Origin: Epithemia pelagica
Lineage: Eukaryota; Bacillariophyta; Bacillariophyceae; Surirellales; Surirellaceae
Length of the DNA: 64,000 nucleotides
Assembly: GCA_946965045.2 (NCBI GenBank)
Contig: OX337239.1
Location: forward strand, 2,666,001-2,730,000
Reading direction: 5' to 3'
A program made the position numbers and the translations under genes. The notes under the pieces were generated by a model, which was not told where the DNA came from, did no database searches, and saw only the letters and a list, made by a program, of their open reading frames with translations. This document shows, one piece after another, positions 1-8,615 of this stretch (positions within the stretch are counted from its first letter, which is position 1; each line of letters starts with the position of its first letter).

Positions 1-97
1 TGTTTGTGCTTGCGCCAATCTGAGTCGCCATTGTCTCAATATCCTGAAAAACACGATATAATGAAGACGTGGTGACATGCACAATGTGCATCTGTTC

Positions 98-355
98 TCA
101 TTTCTTTAGCAAGGCGTGACAGATGGGCCAAATGTTCAAAAGAGCATGTGTCCATAACGAATGATGGGTTACAACAACAATTCGTCCCACACCCTGACGG
201 ATCATGGAATACATTGTAGCCGCAAGGACAACTGCCTGAAGTTTATTCGATTGATCGTTGTTGCGCATTTTCGTGTGGGGAATTAAAGCCAAGGTGTTTC
301 TCATTGGGCTTGTATTTTTTTCCTTTAGCATAGAGAGAAGATCCTCAGTTGTTTC
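98..355 (-). pseudogene. 3' half of an ORF split by a Copia element
   Basis: This is the downstream part of a minus-strand ORF whose upstream part lies at 7152-7633. Removing the Copia element (356-7151) and one copy of the 5-bp target duplication gtttc joins the two parts in the same frame without a stop. The restored ORF has 244 codons and ends at the stop at 98-100. The C-terminal part contains a run of hydrophobic and basic residues (VVLAATMYSM, GRIVVV) but I recognise no domain. It could be a cellular gene or an older element ORF. The in-frame continuity is seen directly; that it was functional before the insertion is inference. Confidence 0.6.
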
Positions 356-552
356 TGATAGAATGCAGTGGGTAACGCAAACGGGAAAAGTGAAAGATTA
401 TAAGATCTTACTGTCTATGAGATCCTCGGACGATGTCAGCCCAACTGACTTTCTTGGTTTGGGTCTTTGGTCGTGTCATTGTTGCTTTGTGACTGGTTGT
501 GCGACCACGCCGGGCGACTTCGTCCTTGTCCATCACATTGTCAATTCCAACA
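356..552 (-). repeat. 3' LTR of Copia family A
   Basis: This 197-bp direct repeat of 6955-7151 is TG...CA-bounded when read in element orientation. The gag-pol ORF ends inside it: the stop codon lies at 408-410, so roughly the last 48 residues of the polyprotein are LTR-encoded. Confidence 0.95.
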
Positions 553-3500
553 CCCCCCACTCCAGCAAGCTCGGGTACGAGAATGTCCGGGAGTTCACGG
601 AAATGACTCACGTCACGATGTTCCTTCGTGAGCAGGTCGGCAGGATTCACGTTGCCGGGTATGTGGTAGACGGCAACTTCGCGGGCTTGGATGGCATCTC
701 GGATGGCGACTTGGCGCATGTTCAAGTGACGGAGGCGCTTGGTGATAGCCCCTGTACCACTCCAATCAACCGACCCTTTATTGTCATTGTATAGTGGAAT
801 GGGGTGGTGCGTATCTGTAACACCCAACTCGTTCATAAGGTAAACCAAGTGTTGCGCTTCCTTTGTCGCCAAGTCCATTGACTTGATTTCCGCTTCACAC
901 GAGCTACGGCTACACCGTTTCTCGCGTTCCACCTTCCACCAAATCGGACCACCACTCCAGATGAGTAGGGCGCCTTGCAAGGATTTGCATTCATCGTCAC
1001 TAACGGTCCTCGTTTCCTCGCCTTCGGGGAGAGGACGGGAGGCGTCTTGGGGTCCCCAGTTTGAATCGGTATAGGTGCTACTACCGTCGTGATCGGGAGG
1101 TGGGACCTTGTTCGGCCATGAGATGTAACCGTGAATAAGATTGTCTGCTGGGTTTTCCATGAAGGCGATACCGTTTTCGGTGGTCCCGCGTAAGTACCGA
1201 AGAACGTGTTTGGCGGCCTCCATATGACCGGGACTCAGATTTGTGATATGTCGACTGAGGAGTTTATGGGCCACAGCGATATCTGGTCTAGTGCTGATGG
1301 ACAGCCACGTTAGACCCCCCATAAGGGAACGATAAGAGGATGTTAGAGGGTTGTTTTCGGCCGTCGTCGTGGCCGTAGGGATGCGATCAATGGGGAGACC
1401 AGAACGGTACGGACTGGTGGCTGGTGTACATTTGTCCATATTGAATTTGGTCAGAAGTTGCTCAGTGAAGCCGGGTTGAGAAACATGTAGGCAAAGCCCC
1501 CCACTGGCGGTACGTGTCCATTGATAGCGGCACCCCAAGAAATAGGTGACCAGTCCCATGAAATCCACGGTGAGGATCTTTCCAAGGGCGGTCTCGAACC
1601 ATTTCTCACTCTCAGCCTCGCGACTAAAATAGATAAAGTCATCCACATAGACGCCCACGTAAATAGGAGGCCCATCCTCTCGCGCCTTACCGACAAGTAC
1701 ACACGGGTCATTCGCGCAGCGTTCAAAACCCAGGTCGTTCATGAGGACTTCAACAAATTTGTCGTACCAGTGGCGAGGACTACGGCGAAGGCCGTATAGA
1801 GTCTTCTTCAATCGCCAGTATGTGCCAGGTTTGCTGAGCGGGCATCCTTTGGGTGGTTGGCAAATCACTATTTCGTCTTCGGGTAACTCAGGCTGGCAGA
1901 ATGCATTCTTGCAATCTCCTTGCTTGGCCACTCGGCCCATTGCCACAGCCATCGATAGCAGCAGCCGACAGCTGGTTGATTGTAGTACCGGTGCATAACG
2001 GTCGGCGTTGGTCCACACTCTTTCCTCGAGATTCCCTAGAACAACGATTCGGCTCTTGGCTCGGTATGGGTTGCCCATTTCATCGGGCTTGATAGTAAAA
2101 ATATTCATCGTCGGTATGGCGGTGAACCCAGCCTCCTTATACCGGGCGTAGGTGGCCGCATCAATCTCATCAAACACATCCATTCCACACAAACTCCCAT
2201 GTTCCTCTCCGTATGCACCTGTCCAAATTCCGTTATCATTCGCACTGAGAGTGGGCAGACTCATCAACGAGGCGGGAGCCTTCTTACAATCGAGTCCACT
2301 GGCCGACACGAATCTACCAGAGGCCCTCTTCTGTTGGCTCAACGTCCATCCAGGAATCATGGTACCCAACTGTAGCCTTTCACGGTAATCTTGTGGCAGG
2401 TTGGATAGCGATAACACGAGTCGTTGATTGTTGTCGAGGGCGTCTCGGCTAACAAATTCCCATTCTCCAAATGGGTCGAGACGCAGTTCTCCCTGTACAT
2501 AACCATGTTCGTCCACTTGTATCGTCACCGCTTCACCGTCTCGTAGCCACGATGGTCGTAACGGATCGTTGTCAGATGGCTGTGCTTCTGTTGTAGGAGC
2601 ATCAATCGAAGCGGTAGTAGACTCGGCAATTGGGCGACCTAGTTTCAGGTCATTGACCCCCCAAACGGAGTCGCTGGAAATCTCCACAGGGTCGTCGGAT
2701 GCAGGATCGGTAGGTTTGATCTTATAAGTCGCAGTGGTAGCCGTTGGGACTTGGAGAACGTCGCCTTGGTGTCGTGTATGGGTACCAGGGGATCGCCAGT
2801 AGACTGGGGTTCCCGGCGGGTAAATTGCTTTTGTTTCACTGTCACGAGCCCACAACGAAAGTTGCAGCCCCCCATCGTACACCTGGGAAGGGAAAGCATC
2901 CTGGACGCTCCGGTTGGAGTCAAGAGAGTAGTCGGACGACACCGAAAAGGCACGGAGATCCGGATTGTAGAAAACAAGGCCATTACAGAAGTCACTGCGA
3001 CCAACGGCAATACCAACAAAACTATGGGCTTCGAAGGACTGGCGAGAACGACGACCATCGGAGGGGCGATGAAAATAACCAATCGAACCAAAAGGGAAAA
3101 GGACGCGATAGTCGGGTTTGCGAGAATAGAACAATTCAAGCGGAGTGGTCCATGAAGAGGGGGAAGTCTGGACGGGAAGGAGGTTCATCCGATGGAAAGA
3201 CTCACGGAGAGCCCAATACCAAAACGAACGGGGAAGCTTGGCTTCCGCAAGAAACGAGCGGGCCATCCGAACACCAGTGCGCCATGCACGTTCGACCAAA
3301 CCATTGGATGATTGTCGCCGAGGAGCGGCAGACCGAACCACAATGCGGAGACTCTTGAGAAACCCAGCCATACTCCCACCAAGGAACCGACTGTCGAAGT
3401 CGCACTGAACGGTCTTAGGGATGCCGCCGGCATCGATGAGAAACCGCCAGAACGCGTCTTGAAGGTCCCCACCGGTCAGTCGTTGAAGACCGTAACAGAA

Positions 3501-6500
3501 CACCATGCGGGTAGCACTATCGACTAGGGTAAGACAGTAGTTAAACCCCCCAGGTGACGTTCCGGAGCCGTAGCCAATATCCATTCCAACAAGGTCCAAC
3601 TTACTCCGCTCTCGGCGACGAGACGGACCACGGCGACGTTGGTCGATCGTAGTAAAATCGCCAACGGTAGGAACGGATTCCTGGGCGTCCACCACCTGGA
3701 CACCGCTACCGACCGCCTGAAGAAGCGTGAAATCGCCAACCGTGCGATTACCGAACAGTCGGTGCAATTCGAACGGCGTGTGGCGACGCTGCTTACCAAT
3801 GCCGGTATCGGCCACATAGCAAGAGGGTAGAGTCGGGGAGGCAGACGGTGAAGACTTGGCTTGGGTTTGAGCACGTGTGGCGACGCGACGACCAATCGCC
3901 CGACAGGCACGACCATAAAGAACGCTGCCATGGCCATCACTATAGGCCAATGTAGGAGTAGCCGAACAGGGACGGATGGGAATGAGCGGATCGGCATCGT
4001 CATCTACCGACACGACGAACGATGGGAACGTGGGGGACATCCCCTGACCATCAGCAAGGAAACTGCAACCGGCACCACGTCGACGGTGAACACGGATGGA
4101 GAGAAGATGGACATCAAGTTGCGGAACATGAAAACAATCAGCCAATCGAACTGAATGTCCCCCCAGGACGAATTGGACTGTGCCTTTGCCAACAATGGGG
4201 ACGCGACGACCATCACCCATTTCCACAAATTGATGGGAGACTGGTTCGTATTCCTCATCCACGAAGAGGGCCCGATCCCAAAACATGTCGGCAGTTGCGC
4301 CGGAATCGGGGCACAACAGAGAACGACGGGGAGAGGGAGAGGACGGGGGAATACTACGGCGACAAACAGAGGACGGAGAGTCGACCGGAAATATGGGTGA
4401 TTCATCTAGTAAGAGATTACTGTCACTACCTCGACTACCAAGTATCCAATGTTCAGCGAAACCATCCGAGCCTTCCGACGGAGCCTCGCTCCAATCATCA
4501 GCATCGTCAAAGTCACTCTGTGGAACAGGGCAGGAGGTGAGGGACAGTACATCACAGGGCAATCTTGAGGGACCCAACAACTTACATGTCGACAAGGCAG
4601 TGTCGCTACCAACCGTGTCCACCACAGGAGCTCGACTGACGGGAGGAGCGGAATCTTGAGCTCGACGACCGGCCACACTGGGAGTCTCGGCACTACCCGA
4701 CGAAGAACGACGACCAGCAGGGAAGGAAGATGGGCGCCCTTCAGGATTCAACACCGTATCCTTGGTGTAGTCGTAGTCAATGGTGAACCCACACTCCTTC
4801 AACAGTGGGCACTTCCAAGTAGGATGAATACCGCGGCCACCTTTCTTGTTCCCCTTTCGGAGAATTTTACACATCAGGCATTTGTACTCCTTATGTTGCT
4901 GTTTCGCTTCGGCCGACGTCAAACTCGGTCCAACGGGCGTAAAATCATCGTCGACATCACTCTCACCAGAGGTCACTCGTCTCCCTTTGATCACCTGGTT
5001 GCTACTGCTTTTACCATCCATGACTTCCATAGTGGACCTGGATTTGTAACAGTGTTCCCGAAACTCCTGATGCATTGAGATAAACAGTTCTTGTGTCGAC
5101 ATGTGGAACAAATCCAGACGATTGCATTTAAACTCTTCTTCTAAGGTACGCATGGCGTGCCCATAAGGCCCCTTAACGACCAAGTAGTAGAATCGTACGC
5201 GAAACTGCAAATCAGTCACTTCATACTTGTGCGTCTGCAATCGTGCCCGAGCTTCCTTGGCTCGACGATAAAAGGTTGTGAGGTCTTCCTTGTTTCGATG
5301 CGAGAGGCGATGCCACGTATCCAGATCGTGAAAGAAGGAACTGGTGGTAGTCGGATAGGCAATCGCACGCAGACGCTCCAGTAACACGATACCATCCCCA
5401 TAAGCGTCCTCAGACTGTAACTCCGACAAGACACCGAGAGCCACGGGATTCCGTTTACCTTGAATGGCGATGACTAAATGATAATGCAGCTGTTGTGAAA
5501 CCAGACGGTCATGCTCGTTGTCAGGGGTAGTAGTGTGACGCGGAATCGTCGACCCATCTTGTAGATGCCAGTGGGGCATGTGTAGGATGTTCCGGACCGC
5601 TTCGTAAAACTGATCAAAGTGTTCGCCTGTAAATGCTGTGGCTGGATATTCCGGGAACCCTTTCTGTTCGCGCCGCAACTTGCCACTTGGGGTTTCGGTA
5701 AAACCACTCCCCCCCAAACCGACAGCACCAAGAGGCCGCGCAGGAGAGGCGGCACCAGGAGCAGCATTGAGAGAACGCACAACGTGAGCCACAGTATCAG
5801 GAGGAACCGAAGCACCGAGGAGAGCGGACTCCAAACGACGAGCAAGAGACGTGGTATCCGAGGGAGCGGGCGAAGCAACGAGGGCAGGGGACGGGGCACC
5901 CGGGGAGAAAGCGGCCACGGGACGCGGCCAAGGACCCTGTGTATATGGGACGGTAGGAAGGGGAGGGAACGGACCCCGTGGCGGACACAAGCGAGGGTCC
6001 CAACCCAAATACCGAACGGCGGCATCATAGGTAGAGGCGCCTGCAAATTCGGGGCTGGACCCACTGAGGGACCGAAAATCGGCAATACGGGCCCACGCGT
6101 CGCCCCAGGAGGTGTAGATTCCGGGATTCCAACCTCTACGGACGGCGTAGAAGTTCTTGTGGGAATGTTGGGTAGACCGGTCAGGTCCTATATACCCTCG
6201 GAGGTAAGGGTGAGCAACGCCGTGGAAGTCCCCACGGACAACCAACTCGGACAAAATCTCGGATGAGGAGGATTGGTAACGGACGTAGACCTCCGCAGCC
6301 CCAAATGTCACAGTAGGAGGAGGCATGGGACCAGTAGGACTCGGTGGGGTAGGAGGAGGACTGAACGACGCCAAAGGCCCAGGAGTAACAATCTCGGTTG
6401 GCACTGGACGACCTTCTAGTAAGCTCCCGCCCGGAGAAAGGTCCGCATCATAAAGAGCTTCTTCTGCCGCTTCAATTGTGTCGGCAACGCTGAGAGAACG

Positions 6501-6884
6501 GGGACACACCGATTGATCACCGCCTTGAATGATGACCTCACGAGTGTAGGGACTGTACGCACTCAACGGGTCGGACGATAAGGAGGCATCTGGATCTGGA
6601 CGTTGGTAACGAGGAGGAGGAGGAGACTCCGTCACTCGAGGAAGGGAAACCACCACTTCGGGAACAATGGCATGAACCATGGTCGGTGGATCAGCTGAGA
6701 CGACTGTGTTGGCCACGTTATGGTTGGTGGACTCAGCATTGGACAGTGGATCATCCAACGAAGGAATGGTGGGGTTGATGTTGAGCTGTTGTAACATACG
6801 GCCAAACGGGGTCCGTAACAGTCTCGGATGGGAGAAGAAGCCTCCAGGAGGATCATCGGCAGATCCACCAGTTGTGGAGGACAT
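408..6884 (-). CDS. Copia gag-pol polyprotein, single ORF
   Basis: The ORF encodes 2158 aa from the ATG at 6884; an upstream in-frame extension starts only with TTG. The N-terminal ~700 residues are a proline/serine-rich gag-like region followed by a Cys-rich patch (CLMCK ... KCPLL). Then come an aspartic protease motif DSGAT (about residue 860) and an integrase core with D in GMDIG (~1100), D in QCDFDS (~1160) and E in GLVERAW (~1197), a D-D-35-E spacing. The reverse transcriptase carries YVDDF (~1746). RNase H shows TYTDSNW, SCEAEI and YNDNKGS. The order PR-IN-RT-RH is diagnostic of Ty1/copia. No stop or frameshift is present, in contrast to every other retroelement in the window. The C-terminal ~48 residues are encoded by the 3' LTR. 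Products would act in cytoplasmic virus-like particles and nuclear integration. Confidence 0.95.
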   Translation of the reverse strand: MSSTTGGSADDPPGGFFSHPRLLRTPFGRMLQQLNINPTIPSLDDPLSNAESTNHNVANTVVSADPPTMVHAIVPEVVVSLPRVTESPPPPRYQRPDPDASLSSDPLSAYSPYTREVIIQGGDQSVCPRSLSVADTIEAAEEALYDADLSPGGSLLEGRPVPTEIVTPGPLASFSPPPTPPSPTGPMPPPTVTFGAAEVYVRYQSSSSEILSELVVRGDFHGVAHPYLRGYIGPDRSTQHSHKNFYAVRRGWNPGIYTSWGDAWARIADFRSLSGSSPEFAGASTYDAAVRYLGWDPRLCPPRGPFPPLPTVPYTQGPWPRPVAAFSPGAPSPALVASPAPSDTTSLARRLESALLGASVPPDTVAHVVRSLNAAPGAASPARPLGAVGLGGSGFTETPSGKLRREQKGFPEYPATAFTGEHFDQFYEAVRNILHMPHWHLQDGSTIPRHTTTPDNEHDRLVSQQLHYHLVIAIQGKRNPVALGVLSELQSEDAYGDGIVLLERLRAIAYPTTTSSFFHDLDTWHRLSHRNKEDLTTFYRRAKEARARLQTHKYEVTDLQFRVRFYYLVVKGPYGHAMRTLEEEFKCNRLDLFHMSTQELFISMHQEFREHCYKSRSTMEVMDGKSSSNQVIKGRRVTSGESDVDDDFTPVGPSLTSAEAKQQHKEYKCLMCKILRKGNKKGGRGIHPTWKCPLLKECGFTIDYDYTKDTVLNPEGRPSSFPAGRRSSSGSAETPSVAGRRAQDSAPPVSRAPVVDTVGSDTALSTCKLLGPSRLPCDVLSLTSCPVPQSDFDDADDWSEAPSEGSDGFAEHWILGSRGSDSNLLLDESPIFPVDSPSSVCRRSIPPSSPSPRRSLLCPDSGATADMFWDRALFVDEEYEPVSHQFVEMGDGRRVPIVGKGTVQFVLGGHSVRLADCFHVPQLDVHLLSIRVHRRRGAGCSFLADGQGMSPTFPSFVVSVDDDADPLIPIRPCSATPTLAYSDGHGSVLYGRACRAIGRRVATRAQTQAKSSPSASPTLPSCYVADTGIGKQRRHTPFELHRLFGNRTVGDFTLLQAVGSGVQVVDAQESVPTVGDFTTIDQRRRGPSRRRERSKLDLVGMDIGYGSGTSPGGFNYCLTLVDSATRMVFCYGLQRLTGGDLQDAFWRFLIDAGGIPKTVQCDFDSRFLGGSMAGFLKSLRIVVRSAAPRRQSSNGLVERAWRTGVRMARSFLAEAKLPRSFWYWALRESFHRMNLLPVQTSPSSWTTPLELFYSRKPDYRVLFPFGSIGYFHRPSDGRRSRQSFEAHSFVGIAVGRSDFCNGLVFYNPDLRAFSVSSDYSLDSNRSVQDAFPSQVYDGGLQLSLWARDSETKAIYPPGTPVYWRSPGTHTRHQGDVLQVPTATTATYKIKPTDPASDDPVEISSDSVWGVNDLKLGRPIAESTTASIDAPTTEAQPSDNDPLRPSWLRDGEAVTIQVDEHGYVQGELRLDPFGEWEFVSRDALDNNQRLVLSLSNLPQDYRERLQLGTMIPGWTLSQQKRASGRFVSASGLDCKKAPASLMSLPTLSANDNGIWTGAYGEEHGSLCGMDVFDEIDAATYARYKEAGFTAIPTMNIFTIKPDEMGNPYRAKSRIVVLGNLEERVWTNADRYAPVLQSTSCRLLLSMAVAMGRVAKQGDCKNAFCQPELPEDEIVICQPPKGCPLSKPGTYWRLKKTLYGLRRSPRHWYDKFVEVLMNDLGFERCANDPCVLVGKAREDGPPIYVGVYVDDFIYFSREAESEKWFETALGKILTVDFMGLVTYFLGCRYQWTRTASGGLCLHVSQPGFTEQLLTKFNMDKCTPATSPYRSGLPIDRIPTATTTAENNPLTSSYRSLMGGLTWLSISTRPDIAVAHKLLSRHITNLSPGHMEAAKHVLRYLRGTTENGIAFMENPADNLIHGYISWPNKVPPPDHDGSSTYTDSNWGPQDASRPLPEGEETRTVSDDECKSLQGALLIWSGGPIWWKVEREKRCSRSSCEAEIKSMDLATKEAQHLVYLMNELGVTDTHHPIPLYNDNKGSVDWSGTGAITKRLRHLNMRQVAIRDAIQAREVAVYHIPGNVNPADLLTKEHRDVSHFRELPDILVPELAGVGGVGIDNVMDKDEVARRGRTTSHKATMTRPKTQTKKVSWADIVRGSHRQ

Positions 6885-6954
6885 GGTAAAGGAAGGTCTC
6901 CCCGTGGGGGTTACCCAAACGCAAAGCAAGGCACCGCAGTTGGGCTCGATAACC

Positions 6955-7151
6955 TGATAGAATGCAGTGGGTAACGCAAACGGGAAAAGTGAAAGATTAT
7001 AAGATCTTACTGTCTATGAGATCCTCGGACGATGTCAGCCCAACTGACTTTCTTGGTTTGGGTCTTTGGTCGTGTCATTGTTGCTTCGTGACTGGTTGTG
7101 CGACCACGCCGGGCGACTTCGTCCTTGTCCATCACATTGTCAATTCCAACA
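6955..7151 (-). repeat. 5' LTR of Copia family A
   Basis: This 197-bp copy of 356-552 has one base difference (C at 7087). It lies downstream of the broken ORF at 7152-7633, so that ORF runs on in frame through the LTR to the same stop used by gag-pol (7007-7009). The result is a chimeric tail of about 48 residues. Confidence 0.95.
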
Positions 7152-7633
7152 GTTTCTACCGACCACAAAAAGTTTAGCAATATGCTCATGATACGTTCGA
7201 AGCTTTTTGGGTAGTCAGGTGAATGAGCATTAAGCCCTTTGTACCATTTGGACAAGTGTTCAGCACTAAAGTCCAGAAAGTCTTTTGTCATGCGGACATC
7301 CCTTCTATGATTGATACGAACTGCACTAAACACCGCACTCTCCAAATTGGAAAGTGACCCATTTGTAACATCCATGCGTTCGAATCGATCAACAGATTGC
7401 CACCAAGAGGCTGCGTAGGCATCAGAAATGGCTACAAAATTCTTGGAGTCAAAATATTCAATCGGTCGTTCAAGTGAAGTCGACATGGGCTCAATCAGTT
7501 GGGTTACATTTTGGGGTGGCCCCAAGTCATATGTATGGAACATCATCAAAAACTTATATTGGGCCACAATGAAACTCATCACCATGAATAGGGACATGCC
7601 CTCACGAATGCCAATTCGGCACGCAGAGTACAT
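7152..7633 (-). pseudogene. 5' half of an ORF split by a Copia element
   Basis: An ATG at 7633 opens an ORF whose first ~160 codons lie outside the Copia element. Just after the motif WSVE the target duplication and the 5' LTR interrupt it, and the natural continuation is at 98-350. Visible features are a hydrophobic stretch near residues 12-32 and several Trp/Tyr-rich segments (ASWWQSV, LSKWYKG). I do not recognise the family. As it stands the locus would make about 208 residues ending in LTR-encoded sequence. The upstream 7634-7830 carries no other ORF I would support. Confidence 0.6.
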
Positions 7634-7831
7634 TGTGCTGGTATGATGGTATGACGGAAATGACAGAAAGCTCTCTATTCACTGCTTGTTTCATGGCAAT
7701 GAAAAAATGAGCTGTTCCCTCTTTGCGAAAACAGAAAACAGACACCTTTTGGCCGTTGTCGCGCGTCCCGCAATGACTTTAGTCGTCAGGGCGTGAAATG
7801 TGAAACCTCTTGGGCATGAGGGAGGATAATT

Positions 7832-8014
7832 TGAATTAACACTGACGGTCAGACGCAAAATAAGGCCAAACTATCAGAAATTATGGCAACTAAACTAGGG
7901 GGTGCTGTCCCCTAAGGAAAATATGATATGAAAATTATGAGGGAGTCAACCCAACTAGAGGACATCCGGGTCACTACCGTTTGCTTTGCGCAAACCCATA
8001 GGGGAATTTCTTCA
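7832..8014. repeat. Decayed LTR remnant of Copia family B
   Basis: The segment begins tgaattaacactgacggtc and keeps the blocks agacgca, aactatcagaaattatgg and aactaaactagggg, which also occur in the four 240-bp family B LTRs at 33737, 46690, 52661 and 55231. It ends in ttcttcagtcccc, matching the end of those LTRs and the first internal bases (gtcccc). It is shorter (183 bp) and diverged, so it is an old insertion. No internal coding region is left beside it. Confidence 0.65.
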
Positions 8015-8615
8015 GTCCCCTCAACATAGCATCCATAGCCCACATAGCTTGCTAGGATTGCTAGGTTGTTGCGAAATTTCGGGCAGGATCACATTTTCCG
8101 GAAAAAATCCAAAATCCGTGAGAAAATTTTGATCGGTCGCATGTTACACTGCACATCCAATAACAGCCTCAAGTACTGCGTGGTAACTGGTAACAGATGC
8201 TGTTAGATTTCTTGCTGCGTATTACAAGCTGAGTTCAGGGAGTATGTTCCTGACGTAGACCCCTCGTAGATTTAGTACCATTTAGTATAATCCTTAATAG
8301 CGTTCGGCCTTACTAGTGAATGAAAGTGTCCGACTCGAGACTTCCCAGTGTCTTAAGAAAATAAGTTATTTGTCTTGGTGTGTTGTGTGACAGCTTCCGA
8401 ACGCTAGAATTTCGTCCAAAATGATGAAGAAAACGGTTGTTGTCTAACGACCATGGTGGACGGCCATCCCAACCGTTCGAGATGTTGCCGAGCTGCATCC
8501 GGATGCTTTAGGGTTTACTTGAACCACCCCCAATGGGGCAACATCTCAAACGGTTGGCATCATCCTCAATAATTCGATCATCCAACTCATCCCACGCAAC
8601 ACGGTCTACAACAGG
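8015..8615. other. Non-coding stretch with a 21-bp inverted repeat
   Basis: I see no supported gene here. An inverted repeat is present: arm 8469-8489 and arm 8537-8557 pair at 20 of 21 positions around a 47-nt loop. It lies just upstream of the transposase remnant at 8616 and could be a hairpin or a relict terminal repeat. Its partner at the far end of the transposase was not found. Confidence 0.4.

Larger units (their letters stand above)
356..7151 (-). mobile_element. Intact Ty1/copia LTR retrotransposon (family A)
   Basis: A 6796-bp element is bounded by 197-bp LTRs that begin TG and end CA, flanked by the identical 5-bp target duplication gtttc (351-355 and 7152-7156). The two LTRs differ at one position by eye (488 versus 7087), so the insertion is young. 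The element runs on the minus strand and encodes one long gag-pol ORF with protease, integrase, reverse transcriptase and RNase H in copia order. The internal sequence directly after the 5' LTR reads ggttatcgagccc and may be the primer-binding site, but I could not assign the tRNA. An intact ORF, near-identical LTRs and a perfect duplication suggest a recently active, possibly still competent, copy. Confidence 0.96.

Noticed and set aside
258-794. Plus-strand ORF across the left Copia LTR, and its copy at 6962-7177
   Set aside because: Shadow of the minus-strand LTR and gag-pol coding sequence; the same peptide appears at both LTRs only because the LTRs are identical.
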